A stretch of DNA of 64,000 nt from Chrysoperla carnea (GCF_905475395.1 NC_058340.1:70410181-70474180), one strand, 5' to 3'; counted from the stretch's first letter, positions 45,657 to 58,022 are shown. Numbers and translations are program-made. The notes: generated by a model not told the origin, from the sequence alone.

Positions 45657-46189
45657 ATTTTGCCACTCCGGGTGGTTGCCGAGGCTACCTCCCCCCGGAT
45701 CGAGCTCTGGTTCAAGATATAAACTAATGTTTATAATTAAGCTAGTCGTATAATAATTGAACGGATTTTAAGATCCATTAACGATAAAATCATGCATAGG
45801 TACTAACTTGGTAGGTATAATATGATATAGCTGCGGACGAATCTTTATATTTTATTTTTGTGACATCTCTCATCTTATTTCTGACGTAGATCTTTTTTAG
45901 ATAGATTTAGACACTGACATATAATATCCATTATAAAATATAACATATTTTTATTAAAAATGAAGAGTAACCGAGACTCTCTGTTTATAAGTGTAAGTGT
46001 TATGTGGATACCTTCTATTCTTTTTTTTTTTTGGTAGATTTTTTATTTTGCTTTTTTATAATATGAATATTATGGATTATAAAACTGTATGGTATTATAT
46101 AATGGTATGCAAAATATTTTGATCGAAAAGAGTTGAAAATATGGTGTACAAGCTTCTTATTAATTTGTATATGAAATTCTTATTATCCT

Positions 46190-46500
46190 TATATACTGAG
46201 TTTTATCGAAATTTCTCGATTTTTTGCAATTTTTTTTCCCTTTGAAAAAATCGAAAAAAACGCAAAAAAAATTTTTGTTTTGGAATTTGATGAAACTCGA
46301 TGCATGGGGTAATTTTGGTCCAAAAAGTATAAAAATCCGGTTAATTTAATGATTGAATGCAGAGTTTCTGGCATATCGCTATATTTGTACCGATTTTAAT
46401 CCGTATCTCGAAAACTATTCGACCAGTCATCAAATGCACCTGGTTTTCGTACTTTATGGATCAAAATTACCTTATATACGGTGTTTTATACAATCAGAAT
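46190..46500 (-). repeat. Satellite-like monomer, reverse orientation
   Basis: The reverse complement matches 56388-56770 (AATCATTAAATTAACCGGAT, ACTTTTTGG.CCAAAATTACC, AAATTCCAAAACAAAAATT). It contains both halves of the inverted pair described for that tract. Confidence 0.7.
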
Positions 46501-47159
46501 AATTCTAAATTCAATCAAGATGATTTTTAATTTTATCCAACAAAAAAATTTGACAAACCACTGTTAAATCGTAAATCCTCTAATTTCGATTGAGGCGTGG
46601 GAGAAAGGTTTATCAATTTTTTTTACAAAAAGCTTATAAACCATTACTAAAAAAACACCTTACACTATTTTTAAACAGAAAGAATAAAAAATAAATCCAG
46701 CCAAACACCAAGTGAAGTGGATAATATTTAGTCGTCGTGTATTTTTTTTTGTCGGCAAACGATGTAAACATACAAACATCTAAAGAAAAAAGTAATAAGT
46801 ATAAGAAATATATTAAATAAAAGAAAAAATTACCACTAAACGAATATAATAATACAAACATTTATTATAAAGTAAATAATATATGTATCTAAGATACAAA
46901 GATACAAAGATACAAAGATACAAAAAAAAAAAAGAATTTTATTAAATACAGAAGCGTTTTAAAAAATAATTTTCTATTGAATTCAACAAAAAAAATATCA
47001 TAATATAATAATAATATGTATAACCTTTCGGCAGGTTTTTATTTTTGTTATATTCTTTTTAATAATATTTCTTATGTATGTTTGTTCATAAAGATTTTTA
47101 ATTTTCTATTATATGCCTTTTTAGTCAAAAGTTGTGTTCGAAGATACCACCTATATGAA
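46501..47159. other. AT-rich stretch with GATACAAA octamer repeat
   Basis: No gene seen. A perfect tandem octamer array (GATACAAA) lies at 46892-46926. The surrounding sequence is A- and T-run rich. Confidence 0.5.
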
Positions 47160-47905
47160 TGGGTGTCTCATCTAGTCTAAGTAGTTGGAACATTCATCTA
47201 ACATTAAAACGTAAACGATATCTCGAAGGATCGAGCTACCGAAACGGCCCTCTTCGCGATACAGCAAACTACTGTATCTCCCGGCAGTCGAAACTTATTT
47301 CGAGCTGCCTTCAGTTACGCATATACAAGCTTGAAAGCTATTTCAAGAAGTGGAAAATCAAAATTAATCCTACGAAGACCTAGTTCGTCTTGTTCATAAA
47401 GAAGACTAAATGTTCTTCACATCCACTCGAATTGAAGTTGGTTACCACTGAAATTTAACTAACTCAAATTGTTGAATACTTGGGTGTAGCCCTCCAGAGG
47501 TAGCTGAATTGAACGCAGAACGTTAAAAAACATCTTGCCCTTGGAAACGCATCCTTTGCTGGGTTGTACCAACTACTCAACACTAGGAGTGAGTTACGCT
47601 GTACTCACATACGCTGCCCCAATCTGGTCGAACGTTGCAACTTCGCAGCTTGCGAAAATGAAAAAATTCAAAATCGTTATCTTCGGGCGATTTCGAAAGT
47701 CCCCCTACGATGCCCGACTGAAGCTCTCCACAGAGAAACTGGGCATCCCACAATCAAAACCTTCATCCAAACCATTTCAAAATCCTATTTCCAATCTTCC
47801 CGTAAAAATCCTTTCCCGAAAATCAATGAACTGAGTCTATTTGACCCGCGTACATTGTTTTTCAGGAAACGATATCGCAAGCCACATGATGTTGATTACA
47901 ACTGA
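47160..47905 (+). mobile_element. Degenerate non-LTR retrotransposon, reverse-transcriptase C-terminal part
   Basis: Several frames together read like the thumb and C-terminal region of a jockey-like LINE protein: YFKKWKIKINPTKT (47340-47380), VEYLGVALQR (near 47475), then ALHRETGHPTIKTFIQ and LFDPRTLFFRKRYRKP (47720-47885). Stops and frameshifts separate them. An AATAAA signal lies near 47990. Dead copy. Confidence 0.75.
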
Positions 47906-48797
47906 TTCGGTGTAATCTAAATTTTATATATTTTTCTTTAAGATCTAGTTTTAGGGATCTAGAAAAATTATTTTTTACTTGTTAGTACAATAAAAGCTTG
48001 CCCCTTAAAAAGTATTTTTTATTAAAATTTTTTCGCAGAAATTTTGCTGACTTTAATATATTAACAGGAATACAAAAAGACGTGCATCGAAGAAGGGAAT
48101 TTAATTATCGAATCTAAAAACCTTAGAAAAAACCTTCAAAAATTTTATGATATTATGTTAGGATATGGTAGGGTAGTTCAGATGAGTTCTTTAAACATTA
48201 TTCAATTAAAAAATAATTTACTATAAAGTGGGACGTCCTGTACCTCTTACTTTTATTAATATCAAACATATAAGATGGAAAAAACAGTAAACCAGCCTAT
48301 TTCTTAATAAAGATTTTAGTTATTGACGAAAATTTACAACGGTATACTAAAATGTTAATTTCATCGACTTTGGTATGCGAGAAAATTGATAAAAAATCAT
48401 TTTTTAAAAATATGAAGTATGACTTCAAAATCCCAAGAACACGAAAATTCATACAAATCGTAAGAAATACAGGAAAATATTAAAGAAAAAAAATGTTTGC
48501 TTTATTCTAAATCATTCAATTTTTGGGTGATTCAAATGTAGTGTCAGTCACATATGGAATCACCCATTTGTTTAAAACATTCTTTTTTTCTCTTGTATAT
48601 CAGAAATGTACTGATATATCGTTCAATATATACAAAGTATTTAAACTATTAACTATGTTAGTTGTTGAATTTCTTATTATTATTGATAAAGATCAAATCA
48701 AAACAATTAGACGGCATAAGTGTTTGTATAATAGAATTTCAACATTTTTGACATATGACATGTTCATTTATTTACAAGTGTATATGTATCTACGTCA
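47906..48797. other. AT-rich, no gene recognised
   Basis: The largest open frame (48523-48885) has no similarity that I recognise. Its end runs into the GTTTGTTTGTTT region of the neighbouring Helitron, so it is probably chance. Confidence 0.4.
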
Positions 48798-49245
48798 TCC
48801 CTATATAATAAATGTGAAAGTAATGTTTGTTTGTTTGTTTGTTTGTTACGTTTTCACGCAAAAACTACTGAATGAATTTGAATGAAACTGTACAACAATA
48901 TAGCTCTTACATCAGAATAAATATATTATAAAGATATATTTAAAAAAGTTATATTTAATCTGACCTTTTATTTCTTCATCTATGATCATCATTTTGAACC
49001 ATAAATTAAAAAAAATTTAACATAGTAAATGTAAAACAATTCATGATCATCTTTTCTGATATACTCAATCAATTATTACTATTTTACACTTAAAAAAAAT
49101 TGAAAACTGTGCATATATTTTAACTGTGTAAAACAATCCCTTTGAGTGTTATGGAACAGGGATAAGTGAGATCAAGACAGGTAGATGCTATAAAGCGGTG
49201 GTTTTTTACTTTTAAGCCCAGTGAAGCGGGCGGGTATCAAGCTAG
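48798..49245 (+). mobile_element. Non-autonomous Helitron-type element
   Basis: It starts TCCCTATATAATAAATG directly after an A and ends CAAGCTAG directly before a T, the Helitron rule (5'-TC...CTRR-3' between A and T). A GC-rich hairpin (GCCC...GGGC, 49215-49230) sits about 12 nt before the CTAG. Inside are a GTTTGTTT run and a CACGCAAAAACTACTGAATG segment also present, diverged, near 16880. No Rep/helicase. Confidence 0.75.
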
Positions 49246-49517
49246 TACATGTATATTTGTCTTTCATAGAACAGCGATCTATGATAATATTTCAAGAGTT
49301 AGGTTTAGAATAGAATGAAGTATATACGATCAATTTTTAGTTACCCTATGAATACTATCGTGATATTGTAAAGATTTGTTAGGTCACCCACTGAGTTTAA
49401 AGTGGTATTGGAGATTTTTTTTTTTTAATTAATTAATTAAATAAAACAAGCTATATAATTGAATTGACTAATTGAATAAGATTTTATGTTATATCATTAA
49501 GTAAAATACAATTTTTT

Positions 49518-49650
49518 ATACCATGCATATATGAAATATATCAAGGTATCCTAAGTCCTAAGTTTGTCCCAAAAAAATGGATGCTACGATAAAGTTTTGG
49601 TATAGGTGTTCAATACATTTACGGCTATCTGTATGTCTGTCTGTACATTC
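49518..49650 (-). repeat. Fragment of AACAAGTG/CATGGTAT family
   Basis: It begins ATACCATGCATATATGAAAT and includes the GGATGCTACGAT and TGTATGTCTGTCTGTAC segments, then diverges. A truncated, older copy. Confidence 0.6.
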
Positions 49651-49819
49651 GGGGGACCTGTAGCCAAGGATCAGATCGTCTGGTGGCGCATAGTTAACAA
49701 GGCCAAAGTTCATTACAGGCTCTAGCGACTGGATCGGAAGGGATCGAACTTGAACCTGTTAAAACTATCTATCCGTTGTTGTTTCGTGGGATAAGATTCC
49801 CTTACTTTGTGAAGAGGGC

Positions 49820-50923
49820 AATAGGGTATTATCGTTAGTCAAAAATAAATCATAAAATTTGAAAAAGTTAAAATTTATGTAAAAATATATTTAAATATTC
49901 TGATTTCGAGTCATAAAAGCACTTTTTATACCATGCATATATGAAATATACATAGTATATTAAGTTTAGTCCCAAGTTTGTAACGCTTAAAAATAATGAT
50001 GCTAGGAAAAAAATTTTGTCATAGCTGTTCATAAAATCACCTAATTAGTCCATTTCCGGTTGTCCGTCCGTCCGTCCGCCTGTGGACACGATAACTCAAA
50101 AACGAAAAAAAATATCGAGCTGAAATTTTTACAGCGTACTCAGGACGTAAAAAGTGAGGTCAAGTTCGTAAATGAGCATCATAGGTCAATTGGGTCTTGG
50201 GTCCGTAGGACCCATCTTGTAAACCGTTAGAGGTAGAACAAAAGTTTAAATATAAAAAATGTTCCTTATAAAAAAATAAAAAACTTTTGTTTGAAACATT
50301 TTTTTGTAAACATCACTGTTTAGGGGGCGTTACTTAGGTGCAAATTTTATAGTATGTATTAATATAGGAATATCAGTTGTGTGTGTGTCTATTTAAAAGT
50401 GAATATCTTTTGTTATTTACGTGACGTCAAAAAAAACAAACGATTGCGCATCAACACTGTCTATACATGTTATTTCAACAAATAACTCAGTCAATTGTTT
50501 CTTTTCACTTGTTTCTTTTAAAATATAAAAATTAAAAATCTTAATTTTTAAACTGTATATTGCGTGACCTAAAACGCGGGTAAGCCCTGCTGTGATGTCA
50601 TAGCGGTATGAGTCATAGACCGCCAGTTAGTTCAGTGTAGACAGCTGGGTTAATATATACATAGATAATAAGTATTTATATTTATTATAATCAGATGTCT
50701 ATGAATATATCTATCAAATTTATTTGTATTATTTCGTATAGTGATACCCAGATTATGTCATCCAATTGGATGCCCGCGTTTTTGACAGTTTAAAAAAGGG
50801 TTTTAAATTTAATTAAAGTTTTTGACAAGAAAGCGTGTGTATTTTTCCGAAATAAAGTTTTGGTGGCTTTTTATTAGCAAAACATTTTGAAGTACTTTTT
50901 CAAAAATAGTGGAATACCCTATT
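49820..50923. repeat. AATAGGGTATT-ended MITE, interrupted copy
   Basis: Inverted ends AATAGGGTATT / AATACCCTATT. The body matches 53737-54254 on both sides of a 586-bp insertion, including CCTAAAACGCGGGTAAGCCC and ATGCCCGCGTTTTTGACAG. No ORF. Confidence 0.85.
49928..50513 (-). mobile_element. AACAAGTG/CATGGTAT repeat family, copy d, nested in a MITE
   Basis: It runs from ATACCATGCATATATGAAAT to TTTTCACTTG in reverse orientation. The uninterrupted MITE at 53737-54254 gives the empty site, a run of six T. The filled site has five T before and three after the ...CACTTG end, so it entered a T/T position, with or without a two-base duplication. Confidence 0.85.
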
Positions 50924-51470
50924 AACTCGATGGCCTCTTTCTGAATTTGCTCTTGTGTCTGTATAAATGTTCCTATATTTTTGCTGAAATGTTTTAACTA
51001 TTTTTTCCACTATTTTCTTGTATTGTTTTGTACACAAGTGTACATCCACCTATGTATATGTATTGAAATTAATATTTTTATTCTTATCTTTAATGTTAAG
51101 TTTTATTTTTATTTTGTTCACAATACTTGTGTATATAGATAGATATGCCTATGATGGATTGGATCGGCTCCAAACCACTGCTGTGTAATCGCACTATCGT
51201 TCATTCGATCATCAACCGGCATCATCTCAATCAAAAAACACTTACATACATACATACATACATACATACATGCATATATACACGCCAAACAACCTGTGTG
51301 CCACAAAACGTCATCATTCCATTATACAGACAGTTTACCATTGATTGGGTGGTCTGTAGGACTCTTCTATAAAAATATTATTTATTTTAATAAAAGAAAA
51401 ATAATTTTTTTCATGTAATAAGTAAAAACCGAAAAGAACTTAGCCCGATCATCTTAGTAAAAAAAATGGT
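50924..51470. other. Non-coding stretch with CATA microsatellite
   Basis: No gene seen. A (CATA)n array occupies about 51246-51272. Confidence 0.5.
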
Positions 51471-51502
51471 TAACCTCGGAGTTCGTAAATCAACAACATA
51501 GG

Positions 51503-51782
51503 TTAGGTTAGGTTAGGTTAGGTTATATTGGCTGTCCACGAAGGACACGCTTAGGCTATAGAGCCCATTGTCATACCATATGTGTTTTACCACCTTTCCG
51601 CTGATAATTTCATTTATTAGCTCCTCAATTTCAGAGGCTGAGTGCACCTCCTTCATGCATATACCATGCACTACACTAGCCCATCACAACTTTTAATTAA
51701 ATTAATTTTGTTGCGACAGCGGGAATCGAACACACTACCCTAAGCATACCGCGGACGGAATTGGTCACTCCTTAACCAACCT
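51503..51782 (-). mobile_element. tRNA-derived SINE, copy B, perfect 16-bp target duplication
   Basis: It is flanked by identical AAATCAACAACATAGG at 51487-51502 and 51783-51798. On the minus strand a B box reads GTTCGATTCCCG. The A-box region is shorter than in copy A (GGTTGGTTAAGG). The body matches copy A (GATGGG, GTATATGCATGAAGGAGGT, GAAATTA.CAGCG), and the 3' end GTGTCCTTCGTGGACAGCCA is followed by TAACC repeats. The host DNA is a fragment of the AACAAGTG/CATGGTAT family (GAGTTCGTAAAT, then TAGGTCGATTGGGTCTTGGG). Confidence 0.9.
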
Positions 51783-51845
51783 AAATCAACAACATAGGTC
51801 GATTGGGTCTTGGGCCCGCAGAATGCTCATAGATTCTTAAAAACA

Positions 51846-52529
51846 TCTGAAAATTTTCTATAACTATTCAGCTTTCGATATTTCGAAAATTAAGGCAGAT
51901 AACGAAAAATGTTATTTTTATTCTTCGTTTACATTCGTGAAGTTATAATAAAATTCATCATCAAAGTTGAAAATAAGATAAAAATCATTTCAACTCCGAA
52001 TCTAGCCAAATATGTTTACTATCTATAAAAAAAATTTGTTTTCATTCGTTCCAAGTGAAAATTATCAAAAGCTTTCAAAATATGTCGTTTATTGAGAGTT
52101 CTCCATAACAGCAATGTATTTTATATTGGTTTTCAATTATTTAAAAAAAATTTGTATGGACACCTAAGCTCAAATTTTAACCATTTATTCTTTGAGTAAA
52201 AGTCTACCTATAAAATAGTTTTAAGTCTTTAAATCAAACATTGATGTCATGCTCATACATCCTTAATCACATCTAAATCAACATTGTATTTTATTTTCAT
52301 CAAATTCCTTAAGAAAATTGTTTTTACGAGCAAACTACCTTAAAACTCAAGTTTTTGGAACTATATTCCTTATCGCACGTTATGATTTGTTTTGCTGGTT
52401 GAGATGTAAAACCAAAAAATGGTGCAACAATTTAAAACGACTCCAAAATTCGAAGATATAGGTTACCTCGACTACAAGCCGCGCTGAATATTAACAAAAA
52501 TATATAGACAGAAGAAATTGATCATACAA
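51846..52529. other. Repeat-derived non-coding DNA
   Basis: Parts are reverse complements of 57240-57480 (TTCAACTTTGATGATGAATT, GAAGTTATAATAAAATTCAT), so this is a dispersed repeat of unknown class. No gene. Confidence 0.45.
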
Positions 52530-53040
52530 AATTGAACATGTGCATAATAAATCATTCAAACCAGCAAGAAAATCAAAGAAAATTTGAGTAAAAAAGTAAG
52601 CACTACATTTATAATGTACGAAGATACGATAGGAACATAGTTCTTACCAGGTGTCCTACGAAAGATCTCTCTTTTTTTAAATAATGTTAAGGGTATTGGG
52701 TATTACATATATTAAATACGTCTTTAATAAATTCTAGTAGCTAATTTGAATAAACGACCCCAAAATCCGACGATGTAGACACGGCAAAATGATCGTATAA
52801 ACTTGAACATGTGCATAATCAATCATTCGAACCAGCAAGAAAATCAAAGCAAATTTGAGTAAAAAAGTAAGCACTACATTTATAATGTACGAATATACGA
52901 TAAGAACATAGTTCTTACCGGGTGTCCCACGACAGCACTCTATTTTTTAAAATAATGTTGAGGGTATTGGGTATTACATATATTAAATACGTCTTTAATA
53001 AATTCCAGTAGCTAATTTGAATAATACAATAGAACACAGG
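52530..53040 (+). repeat. Tandem duplication of a 271-bp unit (about 1.9 copies)
   Basis: GAACATGTGCATAAT occurs at 52534 and 52805, and the following 220 bp (GCACTACATTTATAATGTAC, GGTGTCC.ACGA, GGGTATTGGGTATTACATAT, AATTC.AGTAGCTAATTTGAA) repeat in the same order. A third, partial copy at 60225-60745 is split by a MITE. Confidence 0.9.
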
Positions 53041-53736
53041 TATATATTTCACAAAGATTTATTTTTCTAATTTCGAGTGGGTCATTTATTAAGTTTGAAT
53101 ATGAACTACTTACTTAGTTGCTAAGTAATATGGGATTTTTTGTTCAAGTGAAGTGTCATCCACATTTAATATATAATAATCGATACTTTTCTCTATTGAT
53201 TTAATACAAAATACTTATTATAGATCCATTTCTCCAAGAATTGAGAGTGTTTATATTATTAATCTTTTTTTATTCTCAAAAAAAAAAAAAAAACTATAGG
53301 CGGTCTATGTATGTATTAATTAAGTAGTACTCCAGAAAAAAATAAAAAGATTTAAGTAGGTTATTAAGTATATTGTGTAAAAAAATAAGAATATAGTGTT
53401 AACGCCACTATTGTAATCTTTTACATATTACTTCTTTTTTTTTTCACCATTTTTATGAGATCTCATTTAAAATTTAAATCATGCTTGCATTCTAATCAGA
53501 TGTAAAATAACTGTTTTAATCCCGAATGTGTAAAATATGTAAAATTTTTGGGGGATATGATAAAACGACTCGTTTGCTTAAGACTTTTCTATACATATTT
53601 TGATTGGCGTGAAATCATTCTTTGATTGGCGTGAAACTTTATATTTTTTTTTAAAGAATAATCTTTATTATTTATTGGTGCAAAAAAAAAAAGTATAAAG
53701 AAAAGCGGTTTTCTTGATAAGAATGATTAAAGTTAC
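53041..53736. other. AT-rich, no gene seen
   Basis: Long A/T runs and a short direct repeat of TTTGATTGGCGTGAAA near 53600-53636. Nothing else recognised. Confidence 0.4.
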
Positions 53737-54254
53737 AATAGGGTATTATCGTTAGTCAAAAATAAATCATGAAATTTGAAAAAAGTTAAAATTTATGTAA
53801 AAATATTCTTAAATATTCTGATTTCGAGTCATAAAAGCACTTTTTTCTTTTAAAATATTAAAATTAAAGATCGCAATTTTTAAACTGTATATCACGTGAC
53901 CTAAAACGCGGGTAAGCCCTGCTGTGATGCCATAGCAGTATGAGTCATAGACCATCAGTTAGTTCTGTGTAGACAGTTGGATATAATATATACATAGATA
54001 ATAAGTATTTATATTATAATCAGATGTCAATGAATATATCTGTCCAAATTATTTGTGTTATTTCGTAAAGTGATACCCATATTACGTCATTAAATTGAAT
54101 GCCCGCGTTTTTGACAGTTTAAAAAAGGTTTAAAATTTAATTTAAGTTTTTGGCAAGAAAGGGTGTGTATTTTTCCGAAATAATTTTTTGGTGGCTTTTT
54201 ATTAGCAAAATCATCATTTTGAAGTACTTTTTCAAAAATAGTGGAATACCCTAT
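53737..54254. repeat. AATAGGGTATT-ended MITE, uninterrupted copy
   Basis: Inverted ends AATAGGGTATTATC / GTGGAATACCCTAT bound 518 bp. It serves as the empty-site reference for 49820-50923. Non-coding. Confidence 0.85.
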
Positions 54255-54689
54255 GGAATTTCAAGCACTGCGATTATACCCTTTACTTTATCGATTTGAA
54301 ATTTGGATATGTTATAGGTATTCATATTCTACCTGCCCTGATTGCTTTTTCGAAAATCCTGTTAATTTTCCCAATTTTCATTGTTTACATCCAAGTCCAA
54401 GAATAACGAAAATGTACCTGGGTGTGAGTAAAAAAAATTGTTAGAATATGAATCAAATCATTATTAGGTCAAGATCCCATAGCTTATAATCGATTCTTTA
54501 ATCGTAATGTTTAATCGTCTGAATCGCAATCAACAAGTTCTAGCGACGGTAAAAGTTAATTATCTAAAAAAGAATTAATTATTTTTTATAGACATATATG
54601 CATATATTTTTATATTAATAAACGTATTGATCCGATCGGTTAAATAAATAAAAAATCTATTGTGAACACCAAATTACTCTCTTGTATAC

Positions 54690-54985
54690 TTCGAGATAGA
54701 ACAAAAGTTAAAATTCAAAAAAATGTTCCTTATAAAAAAATAAACCACTTTTGCTTGAAATATTTTTTCGTAAACATTACTGTTTACCCGCGAGGGCGCT
54801 AATTCGGTGTAAATTTTATATAGTAAGTATTATATGGGAATATCAGTTATGTGTGTGTGTGGCTAACTAAGAGTGGATATCTTTCTTTATTTATGTGACG
54901 TTAATAAACAAACGATTGCGTCACCAAAACTGTCTATACATGGTATTTCAGCAATTAACTCAGTAATTATTTGTTTCCCCATGTT
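54690..54985 (-). repeat. AACAAGTG/CATGGTAT family fragment (5' half)
   Basis: It contains GAACAAAAGTTAAAATTCAA, ATGTTCCTTATAAAAAAATA, CGTAAACATTACTGTTTACC and a CAATTAACTCAGTAATTATT end in reverse orientation, corresponding to the AACAAGTG-proximal half. Confidence 0.7.
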
Positions 54986-55147
54986 TTTTTTATAAATTGG
55001 AAGAGAAATAACAAAACAACTATGGACGTTTATTTGGTTTCGTTTTTCGAGAATGTTTCACAAGACCAATAGTCGAAGCTATCTGCAAATTTTCAACTGT
55101 CTATATTTCATAGTTTTGGAGAAAATGGATACCAAAGTTTGTCCTTA

Positions 55148-55550
55148 TTTGCGCCCTCACGGATAAACAGTAACGTTTACGAAAAAATGTTTACAAAAGT
55201 TGTTTATTTTTTTATAAGGAACATGTTTCATTTTTAATATTTAAACTTTTGTTCTATCTCTAACTGTTTACAAGATGGGTCCTACGTACCCAAGAGCCAA
55301 TTGATCTATGTTCCTCATTTACGAACTTAGCCTCCCTTTTTATTTCCTGAGCACGCTCTAAAAACTTCAGCATGATATCACATTTCGTTTTTGAGTAATG
55401 TGCTCACAGACGGACGGACAGACAATGATCGTTAATGAACTAATTAGGTCATTTTATGAAACCTCTACCAAAATTTTGACCGTAGCATCAATATTTTTAA
55501 GCGTTGAAAACTTGGGTCTAAACTTAGTATACCTTGATATATATAATACA
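55148..55550 (+). repeat. AACAAGTG/CATGGTAT family fragment (3' half)
   Basis: Forward orientation: GCGCCCTCACGGATAAACAG, ATGGGTCCTACGTACCC, GCTCACAGACGGACGGACAG, AACTTGGGTCTAAACTTAGT. It lacks the AACAAGTG end. Confidence 0.7.
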
Positions 55551-56387
55551 TTAATAGATACAGAGTATAAAAACCCATATTTGATTGTTATTATTATTAT
55601 CCGATTATCGCAAAACACACCAGTCTCCAAAAAGTTTGAGGAAAGTTAAGTTATTTTCTAAGTTTTTTATTTGTTTTTGTTTGTTCATTTAGTGGAAAAC
55701 GGGCATGTAACTTCTTATTAAACAAATAAGAAGATATAGAATAGTGACGTCATTCTACGGTATCGCCATAGAGATATAAAATTCTATTTTGCAAGAAAGA
55801 GACAGGTAACAATCTTTGAATGCTTATTATAGCCTCTTCGTTTTTTTAATACATTTTAATTTCAATAATTCAAGTATACTTTTACATTTTTATATTAAAA
55901 CTCCCTTAAATTTGTACAAGGAAGTTATATAATATACAATGTTAGGTCCGGTTGATTCGAGTCGGCATTGACAATAGACGACATTGACTGCAACAACACT
56001 TTGGATATATTGTCAAATGAAAAGAACATATATAGAGATAGGTAGACCTACCTGTGTCTCCAAACGTTATGTCAAAGTAATTTGATATTCATATTGTTTT
56101 TTAATGATTTGTACGAGCCATCTCACATCACTATATATATACCTTCTTTTTTGTTGTTGTTGTTGTTTGGGAAATCATATTTAATAACAAAACATAGGAT
56201 TCTTAACATCAAACATATCGAATAGTCTAAGCAACAGGTTCAAATCGGTGAAATATAGAAATAAATAGATCGTAAAAATGCTTATGATAACTCGTTGGAT
56301 TCTTTCGTTTTTATGGATTTTAATTTTTTTTGTGGGGAACTCGGTGGGAAGTTTTGAGCCATGATACTCGCTGACTTTCTATAGGTC
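55551..56387. other. Non-coding stretch
   Basis: No gene recognised. A segment near 55790-55860 (TGCAAGAAAGAG, CAATCTTTGAATGC, CCTCTTCGTTTTTT) resembles 44875-44945, another dispersed repeat. Confidence 0.4.
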
Positions 56388-56770
56388 CAATCATTAAATT
56401 AACCGAATTTTTACACTTTTTGGGTCAAAATTACCCCATCCACCAAGTTTTATTAAATTCCGAAACAAAATTTTTTTTCGATTTTTTCGATTTTTTCAAA
56501 AATTGCAAAAAATCGAAAAATTTTTTATATCTCCAATTTCGATAAAACTCAGTATATAAGGTAATTTTGACCCAAAAAGTACAAAAATCGGGTTCATTTG
56601 ATGACTGGTCGAGTAGTTCTTGAGATACGGACTAAAATCGAGCGAAATATTGTGATATCTCAGAAACTCTGCATCTAATCATTAAATTAACCGGATTTTT
56701 AAACTTTTTGGATCAAAATTACCATATCCACCAAGTTTGATGAAATTCCAAAACAAAAATGAATCTTTTG
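56388..56770 (+). repeat. Satellite-like tract, about 288-bp period with internal dyad
   Basis: CAATCATTAAATTAACCGAA at 56390 recurs at about 56678 as TAATCATTAAATTAACCGGA. Between them the sequence GGTAATTTTGACCCAAAAAG is the reverse complement of the CTTTTTGGGTCAAAATTACC in each unit, so each monomer holds the same block in both orientations. Related tracts are at 46190-46500 (reverse) and 59560-59900. Confidence 0.75.
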
Positions 56771-58022
56771 GAAACTTTTTTTTTAGTTTACAATGAAGTC
56801 GAAAATTCTACAACCATGGTCCTCTTTTGATAGGTACTCTACTTTATCGACATAAATGATAAAACTAATATATATTCGATGGGCTACCTTCAATTTGAAG
56901 TTAATAATACTGGCTCAATTAGAATTTATAATATATAAAAATATAAAGCGTATACTCTTCATTTAAAAAAAAATTATTGACATCTCGATTATAAAAACTG
57001 ATAATTGTTAACATGATATATCCATTGCGTTCAAATACTTTGTAAAATTTCTAGCTAAAAACCAAATAAATATTTTAACCCAAATTTGGTTAGAAAATTA
57101 CCACCAAACCCAACCATAAAGAAATATAAGAAATGTTCGAAATATCTGAGACATCCATATAAGCTCTCTCTGTATGGAATATTTGAGACGTTCATAGCTT
57201 AAGGAATAGTAGCGCCAAGGCAAGTTTAGACTTGTGGTTTAAATTATTTGTACCTTATTTTCAACTTTGATGATGAATTTTGTTATAACTTCATAAATGT
57301 AGACGAAAAATAAGAAAAACTTTTTTTCGATATCTCCCTTGGTTTTTCGAAATATTAAAAGATAAATAATTAAACAAAATTTTCAATTTTCGATATTTTG
57401 AAAATTACTCCAGATATTGCAAAATTTTATTCTTACTTTTCGTGTGTCCCCATTACCGTACTCATACATCCTTAATTATTCGGGCACAAGGGCTTTTTTT
57501 TGTTTTCAAGAATTTATTAAGTTTTTAACTTTAATTTCATTAGTTTCTTTTTTTTTAATTTCCACCAACTAGTTTTGGAGAAATCTATTAAAACATATCA
57601 TTCTTCTACCGTTTTCCCATTTTCTTATAAAACCAATGTTATATATACCTACTTTTGAAGTCATTTTTTTATTTAAATAATCGGGAAACCCCCAGTAAAA
57701 TTTTCAGAATTAATTTAGACTTTGTCCAACTTCATATCAAAAAATGATCAAACCATTTTATCCAAAATTGCCCTGGCGCTCGTAAATCGTTAAAAGAAGC
57801 TAGAAAAGTTTTTTTCTACCAAAATTTTAGATCAAATTGCATTCTAAATGACAAAGACTTTTGAACTATCGACAAAACAAGACTTGTTTGTGAGAATGTG
57901 TGTCTTTCCTAGTTATTGTAGTATATTTGTGTCTTCATAAAAGCACATTTAAGTGCACTGCGCTTCCACCATAATGAACTATCATCATAATATAACTAAT
58001 ATTGTTTTTGTCTGTCTTTTAG
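56771..58022. other. Non-coding, partly repeat-derived
   Basis: 57240-57480 is the reverse complement of parts of 51846-52080. The rest is AT-rich without a gene. Confidence 0.4.

Noticed and set aside
48523-48885. 120-codon ORF
   Set aside because: No recognisable similarity, AT-driven composition, and its end overlaps the Helitron GTTTGTTT run.
51501-51525. Interstitial telomere from TTAGG repeats
   Set aside because: Only four to five units, and always at the 3' end of a LINE or SINE copy, so they are element tails.
54241-54444. 67-codon plus-strand ORF
   Set aside because: It starts inside the end of an AATAGGG MITE and has no homology that I recognise.
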